A stretch of DNA of 64,000 nt from Thozetella sp. PMI_491 (GCA_021432635.1 MU270060.1:1-64000); one strand, 5' to 3'; shown: positions 11,594 to 23,040, numbered from the stretch's first letter. Made by a program: numbers and translations. Notes: generated from the sequence alone by a model not told the origin.

Positions 11594-12159
11594 TCATCCC
11601 CAGTAACCATCCTCCCACAGCTCCTTGCGGTAGCCCTCAGTCAGCCTCTCGTCCTCGGCGAACTGCTCCTGCCATCCCACAAAGCCTCGATCCAGGACGT
11701 AGACCTTCTGGTGGTCCGTAGCATCCTTCGCATTCCCAGCAGCCGTGCTGGAGGTTGTCGCAGGCTTGTCCAGGGTGGGGAGCATCTTCGCACGCTCGCG
11801 GATGTATTTGAGAGCGGCGCCGGGCCCGCGCTGCTGCGACAGCGCGCAGTGGAAAATGACGGTCTCCTTTCCTTGGAGCTGGCGTACGAGGGTCGGGAGC
11901 ATGGCGTCGAGCTGGCCGGACGGGATGTTTCTGGAGCCCTTGATGTGGCCGCCGATGTAGTCTGCCCCGGTCCCGGTCAGTCTCAGCGGGTGCGGCGGAT
12001 GGCGGGGGTCCCGGGGGAGGAGGGGCATGGGTGCGGGCGCGAGCACTCACCATCGTCGCGAACGTCGACAATTGCGAACGTGGGACTAGTGCTCTGCTCG
12101 AGGATCATCTTGGACACGGCAGTGGCCGAAAGCCGTTGGAGGCTGCCAATGGTAGCCAT
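11594..12159 (-). CDS. Cdc25-like rhodanese-domain phosphatase (Ych1/Ibp1/Arr2 family)
   Basis: Two exons on the minus strand, 12051-12159 and 11594-11961, with an 89-nt GT-AG intron; 158 residues. The single rhodanese domain has AIVDVRDDDYIGGHIKGS, the CH2A-type entry motif, and the active loop HCALSQQRGP, a Cys-x5-Arg that fits Cdc25/arsenate-reductase type rhodaneses rather than thiosulfate sulfurtransferases, which usually have a six-residue loop. The C-terminal half contains VYVLDRGFVGWQEQF, also typical. Relatives include S. pombe Ibp1 and S. cerevisiae Ych1 (phosphatases) and Arr2 (arsenate reductase). Which activity this one has cannot be decided from sequence. There is no arsenite transporter beside it. 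The ATG at 12159 has a good context (accATGG on its own strand). Confidence 0.88.
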
Positions 12160-13289
12160 GGTGTGTCCTGCCGAAGGCTCCGGGGATGGAAGGTTGGAAA
12201 AAGTTGGGACGAGGTCCAACCCAAACCGCCTGCATGGGCCATTCTGGTTCTCGTCGAAATCTTCGGCTGAGTCAGCTGGCCCATGGCATGAAAAGGGTGG
12301 CGGGCTCCCGGGCGACTATACCAGGATCACCCTAATCGGGACCACCCACCCACTTGTGTCTCGCATGACATCCGAGAGGGTGTTTAGGCCTAAAGGCATT
12401 GCTAGGTGGGCAGCTGGCGTGTCCAGATCTGTGCGTGCAGGTATGCCGCCGACATCAGCAAGGTCTTCCTAATCAGGAGAAGCACCAAAGATGGACACAT
12501 CCTCTCCTCCCACCACCCGAAAGTGGCCAACCTAGACGAGGTGTGTATGTTGTGATTGTTGACCTTGCTTTTGTATAATTTTTTGTTTCCCTAGCCGAGG
12601 TGGCGTTTACTGGCCTGAGCCGCTGTATTAGTCGGCACCTTCTCGGCGCCTCGACTTAACTAAGGCCCGAGCAAGCCCTGAGCGCTTGTGTTAGCAGACT
12701 GCGCACTCGTCCATGGCGTCCTCCTGCTCCTATTAGTGCTGCTTCCTTTTTGTCTGATCTCGTCGTTGTCGTAGTCTCGTCCCCACCGCATAGGGACAGT
12801 TTTGCGCACAAGCAGAGCCAAGAGAACGCATCGGTAGCCCGGCACGGCGACCCGGAGACAGGCACGTCGTTGAGTCGCGAGGCGTTCTGGCTCAGGCTTC
12901 GCACAAGGGTCATGGTTCTACGACCTACCCACTCCTCTGCCTGCTGTTTCTTCCCCGTTTCTCAAACCCCAACTCTGGCCCCGGTGCAAATCATAAGATC
13001 GGACGGCGGCTTGGCCAGCCTCTTCCCGACCTCGTCCGGGGGCCTGGCACTGGGCCCGCCAGCCTCCGGCACACCATAGGGCCAAACTTTATGCTGCCCA
13101 TCCTGGCAACTACAGCTGCCAGGTTCGAGGTATACTAGTGTGACCCCCTTCTGCCGCCTTGCTTTCCCCCCCCTTCCCTTCTTTCGTTCCTGTCTCTAGA
13201 TCCCATTCCATCCATCCAACTGTGCCGGCGCACTCTCTCACCTGCAAAACCGTTGATCCCCAATGTCCCAATGACCACCACGTTCTGCA
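12160..13289. other. intergenic between divergent genes
   Basis: It separates the rhodanese-type gene (minus) from the Ala/Ser-rich membrane protein gene (plus), so both promoters lie here. No gene, repeat or RNA recognised. Pyrimidine-rich leader near 13145-13200. Confidence 0.5.
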
Positions 13290-14479
13290 ATGTGGAGGAG
13301 ACGGCTCGCACACCTTGGCCTGCTTGTTGAGTGTCTAGCACTGGTGCTCGGCGGCGCGGCCGCGCAGGCGGCGCCGGAGTGGGGAGCACATGGCCCCCGA
13401 CCCGCGGCGGGGCGGGCGATGATACCGCCCCCTACCACGACCGCCCCCCCAGACTTTCGGCGACAGGTCGCTCCTGTCGCTCCCGTCAACCCCCTCGCAC
13501 AGATCGCCTTGCTCAGTTCATCTCTATCCACCGTCAACGCCGCTTCGCAGAGGCTGGCGACCTCTCTGAGCCAGGCCCAAGCGGCAGCGTCGTCCATCGC
13601 CGCCAGCGCCGCCTCGGCCGTGTCCGATGCCAACAATGCTGCGGCGGCGGCGATGGCGTCGGCTTCTCAGGCTGTGGCTTCGGCTTCTCAGGTCGCTGCC
13701 ACGGCTTCCCAGATGGCTGCGTCGGCGTCCCAGATGGCTTCCGAAGCGGCGTCCCTTGCCGCGAGCTCCGTCCAGGCGAGCGCCTCCAGCGCTGTGGCCT
13801 CGGCCATCATGATGGCCAACTCTGCGAGTAGCTCAGCATCATCGGCCTTGGCTGCTGCGTCTGTTGCCATGGCTGAGGCCACCTCTGTCAGGGTAAGTCT
13901 TGTTCTCCTCCACTACTCCTTGATTCTTACCGCTGACCCGCGCAGGCACAAGCCGACACTCAAGTCCAGCAGGCACAGGGATCCGCCGTGTCGGTCACAC
14001 AGGCTGCCATCGCTGTGGTGGGCGCGATCATCGTTTCAGCACTGCTGACACTTGCGGGCTTCTACTTATTCATCCGCTACCGCAAGACGAAGCTCAAGGA
14101 GCAAGAGGAAGAGAATTTCGCGCACGAGCAGGCAAATGCTGCCCTCGATCGTGCTGTGCTAAGCTACATGGGCAAGGGCAGCAGCTACGGCCCGTACAGC
14201 GAGTATGCGCCGAGTGAGGCTGGGGATCGCGCCCGCAGCGTCATGATGAACAGACCGAACACCGCCGATAAATCGGCCATCCCGGGGATGGGAGTGTTCA
14301 GCCTGGCCCTCCGTGACCCCGCCAAACCACCGTCTAAGGGCCAGCCCCTAGACAAGGTAGAAGAGGTGGCACCTGAAGCTCCAAAGGCCGAAAAGGTCGA
14401 CGAGAAGGGGGAGAGGGTCACGAGCGAGGAGTGGAACAGCCGCCGGGCCTCTAATTGGCCGTTTGCGAGGCAGCCATGA
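13290..14479 (+). CDS. Ala/Ser-rich single-pass membrane protein, possible surface sensor
   Basis: Two exons, 13290-13892 and 13946-14479, with a 53-nt intron; 378 residues. A signal peptide covers about residues 1-27 (positive start, hydrophobic core, AQA end). The external part is Pro-rich, then about 120 residues almost wholly Ala, Ser, Gln and Met in a repeating pattern (ASASQMA, AAASQ), which would form a long helix or coiled rod. One membrane helix (AAIAVVGAIIVSALLTLAGFYLF) is followed by a basic stop-transfer and a cytoplasmic tail of about 140 residues with tyrosines and an acidic/Lys-rich end. The layout is like fungal stress sensors (WSC/Mid2 types), but there is no WSC cysteine domain and the rod is helical instead of Ser/Thr mucin-like. 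I do not recognise the family. Confidence 0.7.
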
Positions 14480-16265
14480 GAGATCAGAGAGGCACGAGCG
14501 CACGAAGTAATGAGTTTCGGCCAGGAACATATTCCTATATTGGGGAAGGATGGGGCAGGTTTCTCGTCTGACACTTGTAATACGGCTACGGCTGGGGATA
14601 ATTTTTCGATTCGTATTGGACATAATTGCTTCTGAGTATGGCCGTTCCGGCACATGTCGGACTCCGGTCACTCCATCCTGCACATACCTCACAGACGTCG
14701 AGTCGAGGGCAGCTAGTAATTAATACCAGTTGAAACCTCGCAGGTCAGAGCTAGCTGCACATGGCATGAAGGGACACGACAGCGACATAGGATGGAAAGG
14801 CGTACAGTTCTGCCGGCGTACTGCCTGAAACGGGAGCCATCAAAGGCATCCGATTAGTCGCCTGTTTCCCGGACTCGAGCACATCAAGGCCAAGTGCAGA
14901 TAACAAAACTATGCCTCGCGGTCGGCCTACGGTCCTAGCTAGTCCGATTATCGGCAGCACGCGTCTCGTACACGGTGGTGGCCTTTCAGTGTCCCCATTC
15001 ATCTCTGGCTGTAGTGGACTTATCCATCTACACGGGCGCTCTCGTTCCACTCAACTGAGGATTCCGACCACGACACCCCCGATGTCTCTGACTAGAGGCA
15101 GCCGCCTTGAAAATTTCGCTGCCATCCATACTGCCGAGCATGTGGTCCTTGGCACCCTGGCAGACTCATAGTATGCGTATCCACCCGGATCCGGTCGATC
15201 CGGGGGTGGTCTTGGATCCGACCTATATAGGAGCAGAGCCGCTTGGCCGATACTGCTTCTGGGAGACAATAAAACGCCGGGAGAAGGCACGGTAGATTTA
15301 ATGGAGCTTTTTACCCAATCTCTGGAACCGGGGTCGGTAGGGTATATGTATTCACGTCTGCTTAGTCGGGCCAGGGATGCGGGCCTGCGACTTGGCATCT
15401 TGGTATACTATATATATCCCCACACTCAAGGGGTATATTTCGACTAACCTTTATGGAAAGCAACGACAACAGACTATATCCGAGTCTTGGCACAGCCTAT
15501 CGACGAGAGAACGATGGTGGCTGCACCACGAAGCAAGTGTGGGTTTGGGGGTGTGCTGATGCTGTCCAGGTACATCGGGGCCTCGCTTTTCGCCAATAGA
15601 GCTACACGGCCTCTGAAGTGCCTTCGGTGGCCATCAGCGCCGGGCTAAGCAGTCGCGGCAACGGAGAGGCTTCGACAAAGCGCTATCTTGCCGCAGATCA
15701 CCGTCGCCGTTGTTAAAGAACGGCGGCTACTTCTTTCATTCGTCATTCTTAGGGTCAACGGCTTTGAAGTCAATTCATCTCTGATGTGGGGTGGAACCCC
15801 CACATGGACGTGTTCCGGTCCGCGAGCCGTCGCAGGCTACAGCTTTTTTTTTTTTTGGCCTCACTCGAGCTGTTTCCCTTGCCAAGCTTGCTAGGCCCAA
15901 TTGAGTGCCTTGCGAGAGACAATGTGTCTCAGGGCGCAATGTGAGTATTTGAACACCCTCGTGTGTTATGGAGTTGATGATGTCATCCCGGTCGAAGGAA
16001 TGGAATACGAAGTATATTGGATCTGGAAAGGTACGAGGGGGAGGATGGCGCTGTCCTGGCCCGCGCCGCAGCTCGTAATCTGCGAGCCTATAAGAGGTCA
16101 ATATAGCACCGTATGCAGCAGTGATACGCCATGCTGGGCTGGGGCTTGCCTGCCCTTAATCTTACGGCGAACTCAGCCCCAGTGACCTTCAGCTTTCCAT
16201 TTTGCACCAAACCTCGAGCTCTTGATCCCGTTATCCTCAGCTCACGGCGTCATGGCCTTGCAATC
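14480..16265. other. intergenic, no gene seen
   Basis: 1.8 kb between two plus-strand genes. There is an A/T stretch near 15397-15420 (tatactatatatatcc) and a T13 run near 15844. Short open frames are not convincing. Confidence 0.45.
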
Positions 16266-17303
16266 ATGAAATCGCAGCGAGGACCGAGCCGCCGATTGCT
16301 CTACTTTGTCCTCCTCTTCCCCGCCATCTACCTCCTCCAGCAGCTACTCTGGGCGCGGAGGGATGCGCCGCCGCTGATTGTCGATCCCGATGCGCCGACC
16401 GTCAACCTGGTAATTGCCAGCCTCCGAAAGGATGACATCTCGTGGACGAACCATTTGCGCATCCCGAACCTGCGCGTTATCCGCTACGTGAGCGATGCCG
16501 ATGCCGACTTCACCCCGCCCGTCCCTAAGAAGGGCCGGGAGGCGCTGATCTACCATACCTACTTCCACGAGTTCTACGACGACCTGCCCGACATCTCCAT
16601 CATGATCCACGCGCACGAAGACCCCTGGCACATCGAGGGGGTGCTGCGTCAGTCGATGCTGTTCACACTGTCGCAGCTCGATCTCTACTGGGTCAAGTGG
16701 CGTCAGTACGCCAATCTCCGCGTCTCCTGGGAGAACGCGTGCCCGGATTGGATCAACACAACTAAGACGCCCAAGGAGTCGGAGAAGCAGGAGGAACCCT
16801 TCATGCGCGAGGCCTTCCAGGCGAACTTTGGGCCGGTGAACGTCCCCGAAATCCTGGCGGGACCGTGCTGCTCCCAGTTCGCCGTGACGCGCGAGGCCGT
16901 GCGCCGAAATCCCAAGGATCAGTACAAGCGCAGCATGGACTGGCTGGTGCAGACGGGGTGGACCGACTACATCGCCGGCCGGACGTGGGAGCACATGTTC
17001 CAGTGGCTATTCACAGGGCTGCCCACCGACTGTCCGATTGAGTGGAAGGCGTACTGCCGCATGTACCACATCTGCTTCGAGAATCCTGCCGCTCCGGCCC
17101 GCGTGAACGCGCTGTGGCAGGAGAGGAAAGCTCTGATGGAGGACATCGAGTTCGGCCGCGAGCTGCTCAACCCCCAGCGGGGCCACAAGGCGAGGAAGCG
17201 CATGACCGAGATCGAACGAGTCGTGCACGCCGAGATCGCCGTTGCCCTCGACCGGGGTAAGAAGGAGGAGAACCGTGCTGTGGGGGACTTGTTCGCGCCT
17301 TGA
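16266..17303 (+). CDS. DUF3431 type II membrane protein
   Basis: A single-exon protein of 345 residues. A short basic start is followed by one membrane helix (LLYFVLLFPAIYLLQQLLW), placing the body in the Golgi/ER lumen or outside. The body carries the hallmark run of DUF3431: NLVIASL near the start, GREALIYHTYFHEFYDDLPDISIM, IHAHEDPWH, LRVSWENACPDWI, GPCCSQFAVTREAVR and a late TWEHMFQWLF with Cys pairs. These blocks resemble a glycosyltransferase-like fold, but no activity is established for the family to my knowledge. The ATG at 16266 was chosen because the upstream in-frame extension (from 16131) would bury the membrane helix and looks non-coding. Confidence 0.88.
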   Translation: MKSQRGPSRRLLYFVLLFPAIYLLQQLLWARRDAPPLIVDPDAPTVNLVIASLRKDDISWTNHLRIPNLRVIRYVSDADADFTPPVPKKGREALIYHTYFHEFYDDLPDISIMIHAHEDPWHIEGVLRQSMLFTLSQLDLYWVKWRQYANLRVSWENACPDWINTTKTPKESEKQEEPFMREAFQANFGPVNVPEILAGPCCSQFAVTREAVRRNPKDQYKRSMDWLVQTGWTDYIAGRTWEHMFQWLFTGLPTDCPIEWKAYCRMYHICFENPAAPARVNALWQERKALMEDIEFGRELLNPQRGHKARKRMTEIERVVHAEIAVALDRGKKEENRAVGDLFAP

Positions 17304-17663
17304 ACCGGCGCCCCGCTCAGACTGCTTACCGCCTAGGTAGATAAGGCAACTACGAAGGTTTGCCAAGCTACCGCAAGTACCGTCGATACCCCCTCACGGC
17401 GGGGCCATTTGGCTCTGTAGACTGGGGATTGGACCGACGCCGGACGCAATGGCCGGATGACTCCCGGGTGTCGATCCCGACCCCCGCTGAATGCGGAGGC
17501 TTACAACGCGGGGGAGGACGTGGGGAAGAAATTGGGTGGGGGAGCATCGTCATCAGGTACTTGAGACCGCCCGCGTCCTCAACTTATATAGATACCCTCA
17601 AAATTTATCTCCCAGGATAGAGCATACCCAATCCAAATAGATACACGCATACCTGCTGCCGCT
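17304..17663. other. promoter region of the MFS permease
   Basis: 360 nt without a gene. A TATA-like element is listed separately. Confidence 0.5.
17585..17590 (+). promoter_or_regulatory. TATA-like box of the MFS permease gene
   Basis: TATATA lies 74 nt before the ATG at 17664, a usual distance, followed by a pyrimidine- and A-rich leader. Confidence 0.45.
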
Positions 17664-19324
17664 ATGGCCGACCCGGGCTCTGAGAAACCAGATATCGACC
17701 AAGCCTCCCAGACTGGGGCGCAGGAAAGGTACGATGGCCTGTTCGCCCAGATCGAGGACCAGTCACAGGAATGGCGTGACGAGCAGTCCAGGAAGCTCCT
17801 GCGCAAGATGGACCTGCATCTGATTCCATTTTTGGTGGCCATGTACCTGCTCAATTTCCTCGACCGATCCAATCTTGCCCAGGCACGGCAGGGTACCCTC
17901 GAGAAGGACCTGGGCATGGGCGGCACTGACTTCAACCTGGCCACGTCCATCTTCTTCGTGGGCTACTTGCTCATGCAGCTGCCCTCCAACCTGCTGATCA
18001 CGCGCGTGCGGCCGTCGCTGTATCTTGGTTCTGCCATGGTCATGTGGGGAGTAGTCTCGACTTGCAACGCTGCCGTGCATAGCTTCGGGAGCCTCGTTGC
18101 GGTGCGCTTCATCCTCGGCTTTGTTGAGGCGCCCTTCTTCCCTGGGGCCGTCTTTCTGATGAGCAGCTGGTACACGCGCGCAGAGCTGACGCGCCGAATC
18201 TCCTGGTTCTACTCGGGCAGCGCGCTGGCAAACATGTTCGGCGGTCTCCTGGCGGCCGCGATCCTGGGTAATCTAGAGGGAGCTCGGGGCGTTGCCGGCT
18301 GGCGCTGGCTCTTCATCATTGTAAGGCGGCCCGCCCTGCGGTGTACCTCCGGGATGCTCACTAACCAACCTCTTGTAGGAAGGCGTCGTGACTATCGGCG
18401 TGGCTACTCTGTCGACCCTCATCCTCCCCGACTACCCGCACTCGACGCGCTGGCTGAGCGAGGAGGAGCGCGCCTTTGCGGCCTGGCGGCTGATCCAGGA
18501 TGTGAACGAGGCTGACAAGGACCGCTCCATGACGGTCTGGAGCGGCGTTCAGCTTGCCGTTAAGGACTACCGGCTGTACCTATTCATCCTGTTGCAGCAC
18601 GTCAGTCTAGTCAGTCAGACGTTCCAGTACTTCTTCCCTAGCATTGTCGGCACCCTAGGCTACGGCTCCATCGTCACGTTGTGGCTCACTGCACCTGTCT
18701 GGGTAAGCTTCTGTTTCACCGATACTGTTGTTCCCCTGGCTGACCAACAGTTCGCCACGTTCCTGGTGTCGGTGGCTGTTACCTGGTCGTCTTCAAAAAC
18801 TAACGACCGGTCTATCCATATCATTGTCCTGTCACTCTTAGCGGCAGTCGGCAACGCGATCGCCACGGGGACCACAAACCTGGGGGCCCGGTTCTTTGCA
18901 ATGTTCCTCATGCCCATGGGGGCCGTGAGTGCCTGTGAGTTTACTTCTCGTTGTTTCTCGAGCGAAGCTAGCCCTCCCAACCGGTGACTAACACAGCCTA
19001 GATCAAATCATCGTCTCGTGGGTGGCCAACTCGTTCCCTCGCCCGTTGGTCAAGCGTTCAGCTTCAATCGCTATTTGCAACATGATCGGAAACACGGCCA
19101 CAATCTACGGCTCGTACATGTATCCCGCCCCGGCGGCTCCACGCTACATCCCCGGGGGCTCAGCCAACACTGTCATATGCGTTCTCGTCGCACTCATTGC
19201 GTTCGTCCTTCGTATAGTTCACCAGAGGGAGAACAAAAAGTTGGCTGAGGCCGAGGCCGCAGCTGCTGCGCAGGTAGACGAGGGAGTGGACCGGCCGGCA
19301 CCCGGATTTAGGTACGTTGTGTAG
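17664..19324 (+). CDS. MFS permease, Dal5/Tna1-type anion:cation symporter family
   Basis: Four exons: 17664-18320, 18379-18702, 18751-18934 and 19002-19324, giving 495 residues with GT-AG introns of 58, 48 and 67 nt. The cytoplasmic N-terminus is followed by the family signature MDLHLIPFLVAMYLLNFLDRSNLAQAR in helix 1 (shown in two parts in the sequence), then FVGYLLMQLPSNLLITRVRPS, FILGFVEAPFFPG and the central loop STRWLSEEERAFAAWRL, all typical of the allantoate, nicotinate and pantothenate permease group. The second half has ARFFAMFLMPMGAVSAYQIIVSW. The substrate cannot be read from sequence; organic anions such as carboxylates or vitamins are likely. The C-terminal tail is acidic and Ala-rich. 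Confidence 0.88.
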
Positions 19325-19730
19325 TCCAAGAGAGAGCCTGCTTCGTCTCAATCTGGGCACGGAGGTCTGAGCGCTGGTGCTTTCCGTACCTTGGGCAAGT
19401 AAATGGATATCGTATGTGGCGACTGCTACAATTACAACCTGCGTACAACTCCGCTCACTGTAGAAGTGCCCCTGGTTCTATAAACTAGCGGCTTGAACGG
19501 TCTTCTCTATCGTATCCCTACACGTCTTACACTGCACACAATCCTGTTCGACTTGGCGCATCTTTTGCGTACCTAGTCGACCCCCTAATGCACGGACTGC
19601 TCGCGAGCTTGTGGTAAGCATGCGACAGCCATCAAGATGGCAGGTTCCGCAGGATGGAGTGACTGGTCCACGAATGCCATGTCACTGTTTGCTCAGCTCT
19701 TTGTGCTGACAAGTACCACCCCTCTGCATC
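19325..19730. other. intergenic between convergent genes
   Basis: 3' ends of the MFS and arrestin-like genes; no other feature seen. Confidence 0.5.
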
Positions 19731-20975
19731 TCACTGCGGAGGTCCCAGCACCAGGACCGGCTGCTCGGCGTCAAACTTGAAGCTCTCGCTTGCCAGACCC
19801 ACTCTCAACTCCCATTTAAAGCTGTGAGTGTGCTGGATGTTGTAGGTGGTGAAGCTAGGGTAGATGGGCGTGGGAAACTGGAGGGATCCTCCATTGAAGT
19901 TTACTTGGCCCGGGTAGAGGCACAGGTTCATCCGATTGCCGATGTCGAGGAACTGGGCGTCAGCACCAGTTGGGACTAACATGTCCTGCTTCCACGCCAA
20001 GTCAAACTCGTGGTACCGCACGCCATGTCCCTCGGTTTCACTCCACAGACTGTCGGCTAGAACGTCGGTCCGGGCCTTGAGCTTGAAGTGCGCCCCAAGC
20101 ATGTGGACAACCGGCTCGACCTTGGCGAGGCTCTCGCTCGACGCGGCGCGGTCTGGCACTACGCGGACCGCAAAGGGAAAGTTGACGCCGAGCTGAATGA
20201 CGCTGGGGCAGTCCACCTCGACGCGGTAGACGAGCTTGGGGATCTTGGACGAGTGGAAGAACTTGGCCGTCTTCTCCTTGAACGAGAGGTCCGCGTTCTC
20301 CATGCCGGGGAGCAGTCGCTGGGAACGCAGGTCCCCGGGCAGGGCGACCCGTCGCATATCGAACCCGCGGACCAAAGGAGACGGCGCCGGCCTGATGGTG
20401 ATGGGAAGTTTCGAGACCACTGTGTGCGTCTTGCTGCCGTGCTCATGGCGCATCGTCGCCTCTACGACGTACTCTGTGAAGCACTCCAATGTCCGATTGT
20501 GGTACTCGTTGTGCTCGCAGAAGAATGTGAAGGGGATTCCGTGGCTCGCTATCGAACCCGGGTCTAGGGGCAGGAAACCCTTGTTCTGGCTGCTGCCCAT
20601 GCCCACCGACGGCCAGGGCCTCACCGGGATCTGCAGAGCAAACGGCCACTGAGCGGGCTGGCCTTCTGCTGCGACATGGAGGGGGCCGCTTGGCGCCGAC
20701 TGTGCCTGTACCTCGAACAGCGAGTAGCGGCTGCGGTAGTGGTGCGTGGTATGCGTGGTGTGAGTCCGGTTCCCGGTAGTGTGGGTTTGTGACCTCCGCA
20801 CCGTGACCTTGACCTTGGTCCTGCCGAACAGCTTGATGCTGACGGAAGCGTTTGGGCTGACAATGGGCGCTATTCTCAGAACCCGGCCTGCGATGACTTC
20901 TCCGGGCTGAAAGGCGTGCGGGCTGTCCAGCGCAATGGCGAGCTCAGCGTCGCTCGAGGGCGCCGTCTGAGGCAT
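19731..20975 (-). CDS. arrestin-like (alpha-arrestin) protein
   Basis: A single-exon protein of 414 residues on the minus strand. The N-terminal part is an arrestin N-like beta sandwich: ELAIALDSPHAFQPGEVIAG is the classical start (ligand-gated groove and FxPGE-type turn), followed by VSIKLFGRTKVKV and later IPFTFFCEHNEYHNRTLECFTEYVVEA. A second half with VDCPSVIQLGVNFPFAVRV and VHMLGAHFKLKARTDV corresponds to the arrestin C domain. Alpha-arrestins in fungi link plasma-membrane transporters to the Rsp5 ubiquitin ligase or act in pH signalling. I see no clear PPxY motif, so direct Rsp5 binding is uncertain. The ATG at 20975 (MPQTAPSSDAEL) is preferred over 21080, whose extension is hydrophobic and not conserved-looking. 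The convergent MFS permease next door is a tempting but unproven client. Confidence 0.82.
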   Translation of the reverse strand: MPQTAPSSDAELAIALDSPHAFQPGEVIAGRVLRIAPIVSPNASVSIKLFGRTKVKVTVRRSQTHTTGNRTHTTHTTHHYRSRYSLFEVQAQSAPSGPLHVAAEGQPAQWPFALQIPVRPWPSVGMGSSQNKGFLPLDPGSIASHGIPFTFFCEHNEYHNRTLECFTEYVVEATMRHEHGSKTHTVVSKLPITIRPAPSPLVRGFDMRRVALPGDLRSQRLLPGMENADLSFKEKTAKFFHSSKIPKLVYRVEVDCPSVIQLGVNFPFAVRVVPDRAASSESLAKVEPVVHMLGAHFKLKARTDVLADSLWSETEGHGVRYHEFDLAWKQDMLVPTGADAQFLDIGNRMNLCLYPGQVNFNGGSLQFPTPIYPSFTTYNIQHTHSFKWELRVGLASESFKFDAEQPVLVLGPPQ

Positions 20976-22269
20976 AGCGATGGTGCGGATCTGCGACGGA
21001 GACGGGCAAAGTAGACTAGAAAGAGTCGTATAAAGAACGCCCAAGAAAGTTTTTAGGAAGGCCGGGTGACTAGGGACCAACGTGATGGTGAAGGAGGCCG
21101 ACTAATATGCTAGCCGTTGCCCGCTGGCTGAGCATAACTATAAACGAAGTTCGGGTTAGCGCGGGGCTGTGCCGCAAAGGATCCCTCAGCGCTGACCATG
21201 TTGATGAACCCACCCTGGATCAACGGCTGGCATGACAGAGCAGGAGTAAGGCACAAGGCAAACTTTTTCTTGGTCTGACAAGTACCTCAGTGGAGCGAGC
21301 GGCCCTTTGCGGGAGCGGGGGTTAATGATTTGGCCTCGGATGCGCCGCGACAAGCCTGACGGACCTCCATATTGGCTACCAATATACACTGTCAAAAACT
21401 AAGTATACAGGTCCCCTCCTGATCGGGCTTTCCATACCTAGCTAAGGTGTCTACTACATACATCGATATAGTAGCACTGCCGTACAGAGGAGGGTGAGAG
21501 AGAAGAGGAGAGCGTAGGTTTCAGGCATGACACACCCTGTCAGTGGCACCTTTTGCATTAACCCCCTGGTTAGAAAGTGTGATAAGGTGATGCGCAGGCA
21601 GCTAGAATGCTGCGGCCCCTCCCCAGGATTTACAGGCCGATCTAGGAAATACTGTCATCTGGCAGCGCAAGAATAGGGGAGATCCATCGATTGCCGTATT
21701 AGCAGCTAAAAGGGGAGAAATCGGGGGATTTGCAATATTGTCAGGGCACCACCACATAGGTATCCACTGTAGGCCTCCAACTACCCACCCACTGCACCGC
21801 GGACGAGGCGAAACGCGAAAAAGCTTCCGAGCTACATACCGAATGCCGCCCCCTCTCATTGGCTATTGAAAGATGGAAGTTAGGAGAAACAATTGGTATC
21901 TGTCTTAAGGATAGCGTGGGAGATAGAGCCCTGGCCTGCTTAAAGATTTGTTTAATTCGGCTTTGGTCGCACATTTCCAAGCCAAGTGTTGAGCTAGATG
22001 AGGTGCGACCCCGGTTGCGTATTTCTAGTATGCGTCGGGCTCAACGAGTAGGTATACACATGTCTATTTGTATGTGTATATAGGCAGCTAGCCTTGGACC
22101 GATGCCACAGCTTATTGGGCTTTAGAAGTGCTCCTCGTAGAACCCCTGGGCCCCGTAAAAACATTGCTACGACTCGGGCGGCCCCTTCAATCATGTAAAC
22201 GGGTCACCCGTTGCTGGCTAGGATTCTTAGACGGCGTCGCATACCGGACAAGTAACAACCATCCTTACT
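20976..22269. other. intergenic, no gene seen
   Basis: 1.3 kb upstream of the arrestin-like gene and downstream of the DUF8021 gene. Moderately AT-rich with no convincing frame, and no repeat seen. Confidence 0.45.
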
Positions 22270-23040
22270 CTACAGAGTGATAGTGTGTACATAGCGCAAC
22301 TTGCCATTCTCGAGGCGGAACTCGTGGCTATCAGCAACACCTCCCACAGCCGAGAAGGCACAGTGTATATCGCACGAACCCAGCACCTCGTCAATGACGT
22401 AGCGTCGGTTCGAATTCCTCTGGCTGCTTCCACCCTTGGGGGCACCAACGGTGCACGGAGAGTTGTGCGAGGAACCCTCAACCCGCTCGCACGGGGTGCC
22501 CCACGGTATAGCGTTGATGGCGCTGGCGTTGGTCCACATGTCCAGGTAGGCATCGCCAACCTGCTGGAGGAGGGCGCGACTATCCCGCTTCGACGCGTCG
22601 ATCTCGGTCCACTGCTCCTTCTCGATGTAACTCAGCGTCTTGGCGGCGTCGAAGCGCAGCGCCCCCGTCGTGGCCGCGATGATGTCGATCAGCGTGATGC
22701 TGGCGCCGTCGGGCGTGTGCCGCAGCTGTGTCCCAATCACGTATGGCTTCGGCGTGGTGGCAATGACTTCGGTGTAGCTGGCGCAGTTGACCGTGTCCGC
22801 CGTCGTCTTGCGGTGCGCCACCTTGAGCGCGGTGCCTAGGACGCTGGCCGTGGCCGAAGACGCCTTGTTGTTCTGCTGCACTTTGTAGTCCGGCGTGAGG
22901 AGCTTCTCGAGGTCTCCAAGCGCGCCTTGGCCCTGCGCAGCAACGTACGCGTCGGCGGCCTTGATGAGGGTGTCACGGGTGCAGTCGGCGGCTGCCGGGG
23001 CCACGGCCGCGAGCGTGACGGCGACGTTGGAGAGCTTCAT
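22270..23040 (-). CDS. secreted DUF8021-type protein
   Basis: A single-exon protein of 256 residues on the minus strand. A signal peptide covers residues 1-18 (MKLSNVAVTLAAVAPAAA), and the mature protein begins with DCTRDTLIKAADAYVAAQGQG, the usual start of fungal DUF8021 proteins. The remainder is a compact alpha/beta fold with RHTPDGASITLIDIIAATTGALRFDA and a C-terminal block with cysteines (TPCERVEG, CTVGAPKG, GSCDIHCAF) suited to disulfides and extracellular life. The fold is similar to SnoaL/NTF2-like proteins in outline, but no catalytic residues can be named. Family function is unknown. A TATA-like element lies about 80 nt upstream. The family assignment is from memory of the N-terminal motif and is moderately sure. 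Confidence 0.75.
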   Translation of the reverse strand: MKLSNVAVTLAAVAPAAADCTRDTLIKAADAYVAAQGQGALGDLEKLLTPDYKVQQNNKASSATASVLGTALKVAHRKTTADTVNCASYTEVIATTPKPYVIGTQLRHTPDGASITLIDIIAATTGALRFDAAKTLSYIEKEQWTEIDASKRDSRALLQQVGDAYLDMWTNASAINAIPWGTPCERVEGSSHNSPCTVGAPKGGSSQRNSNRRYVIDEVLGSCDIHCAFSAVGGVADSHEFRLENGKLRYVHTITL

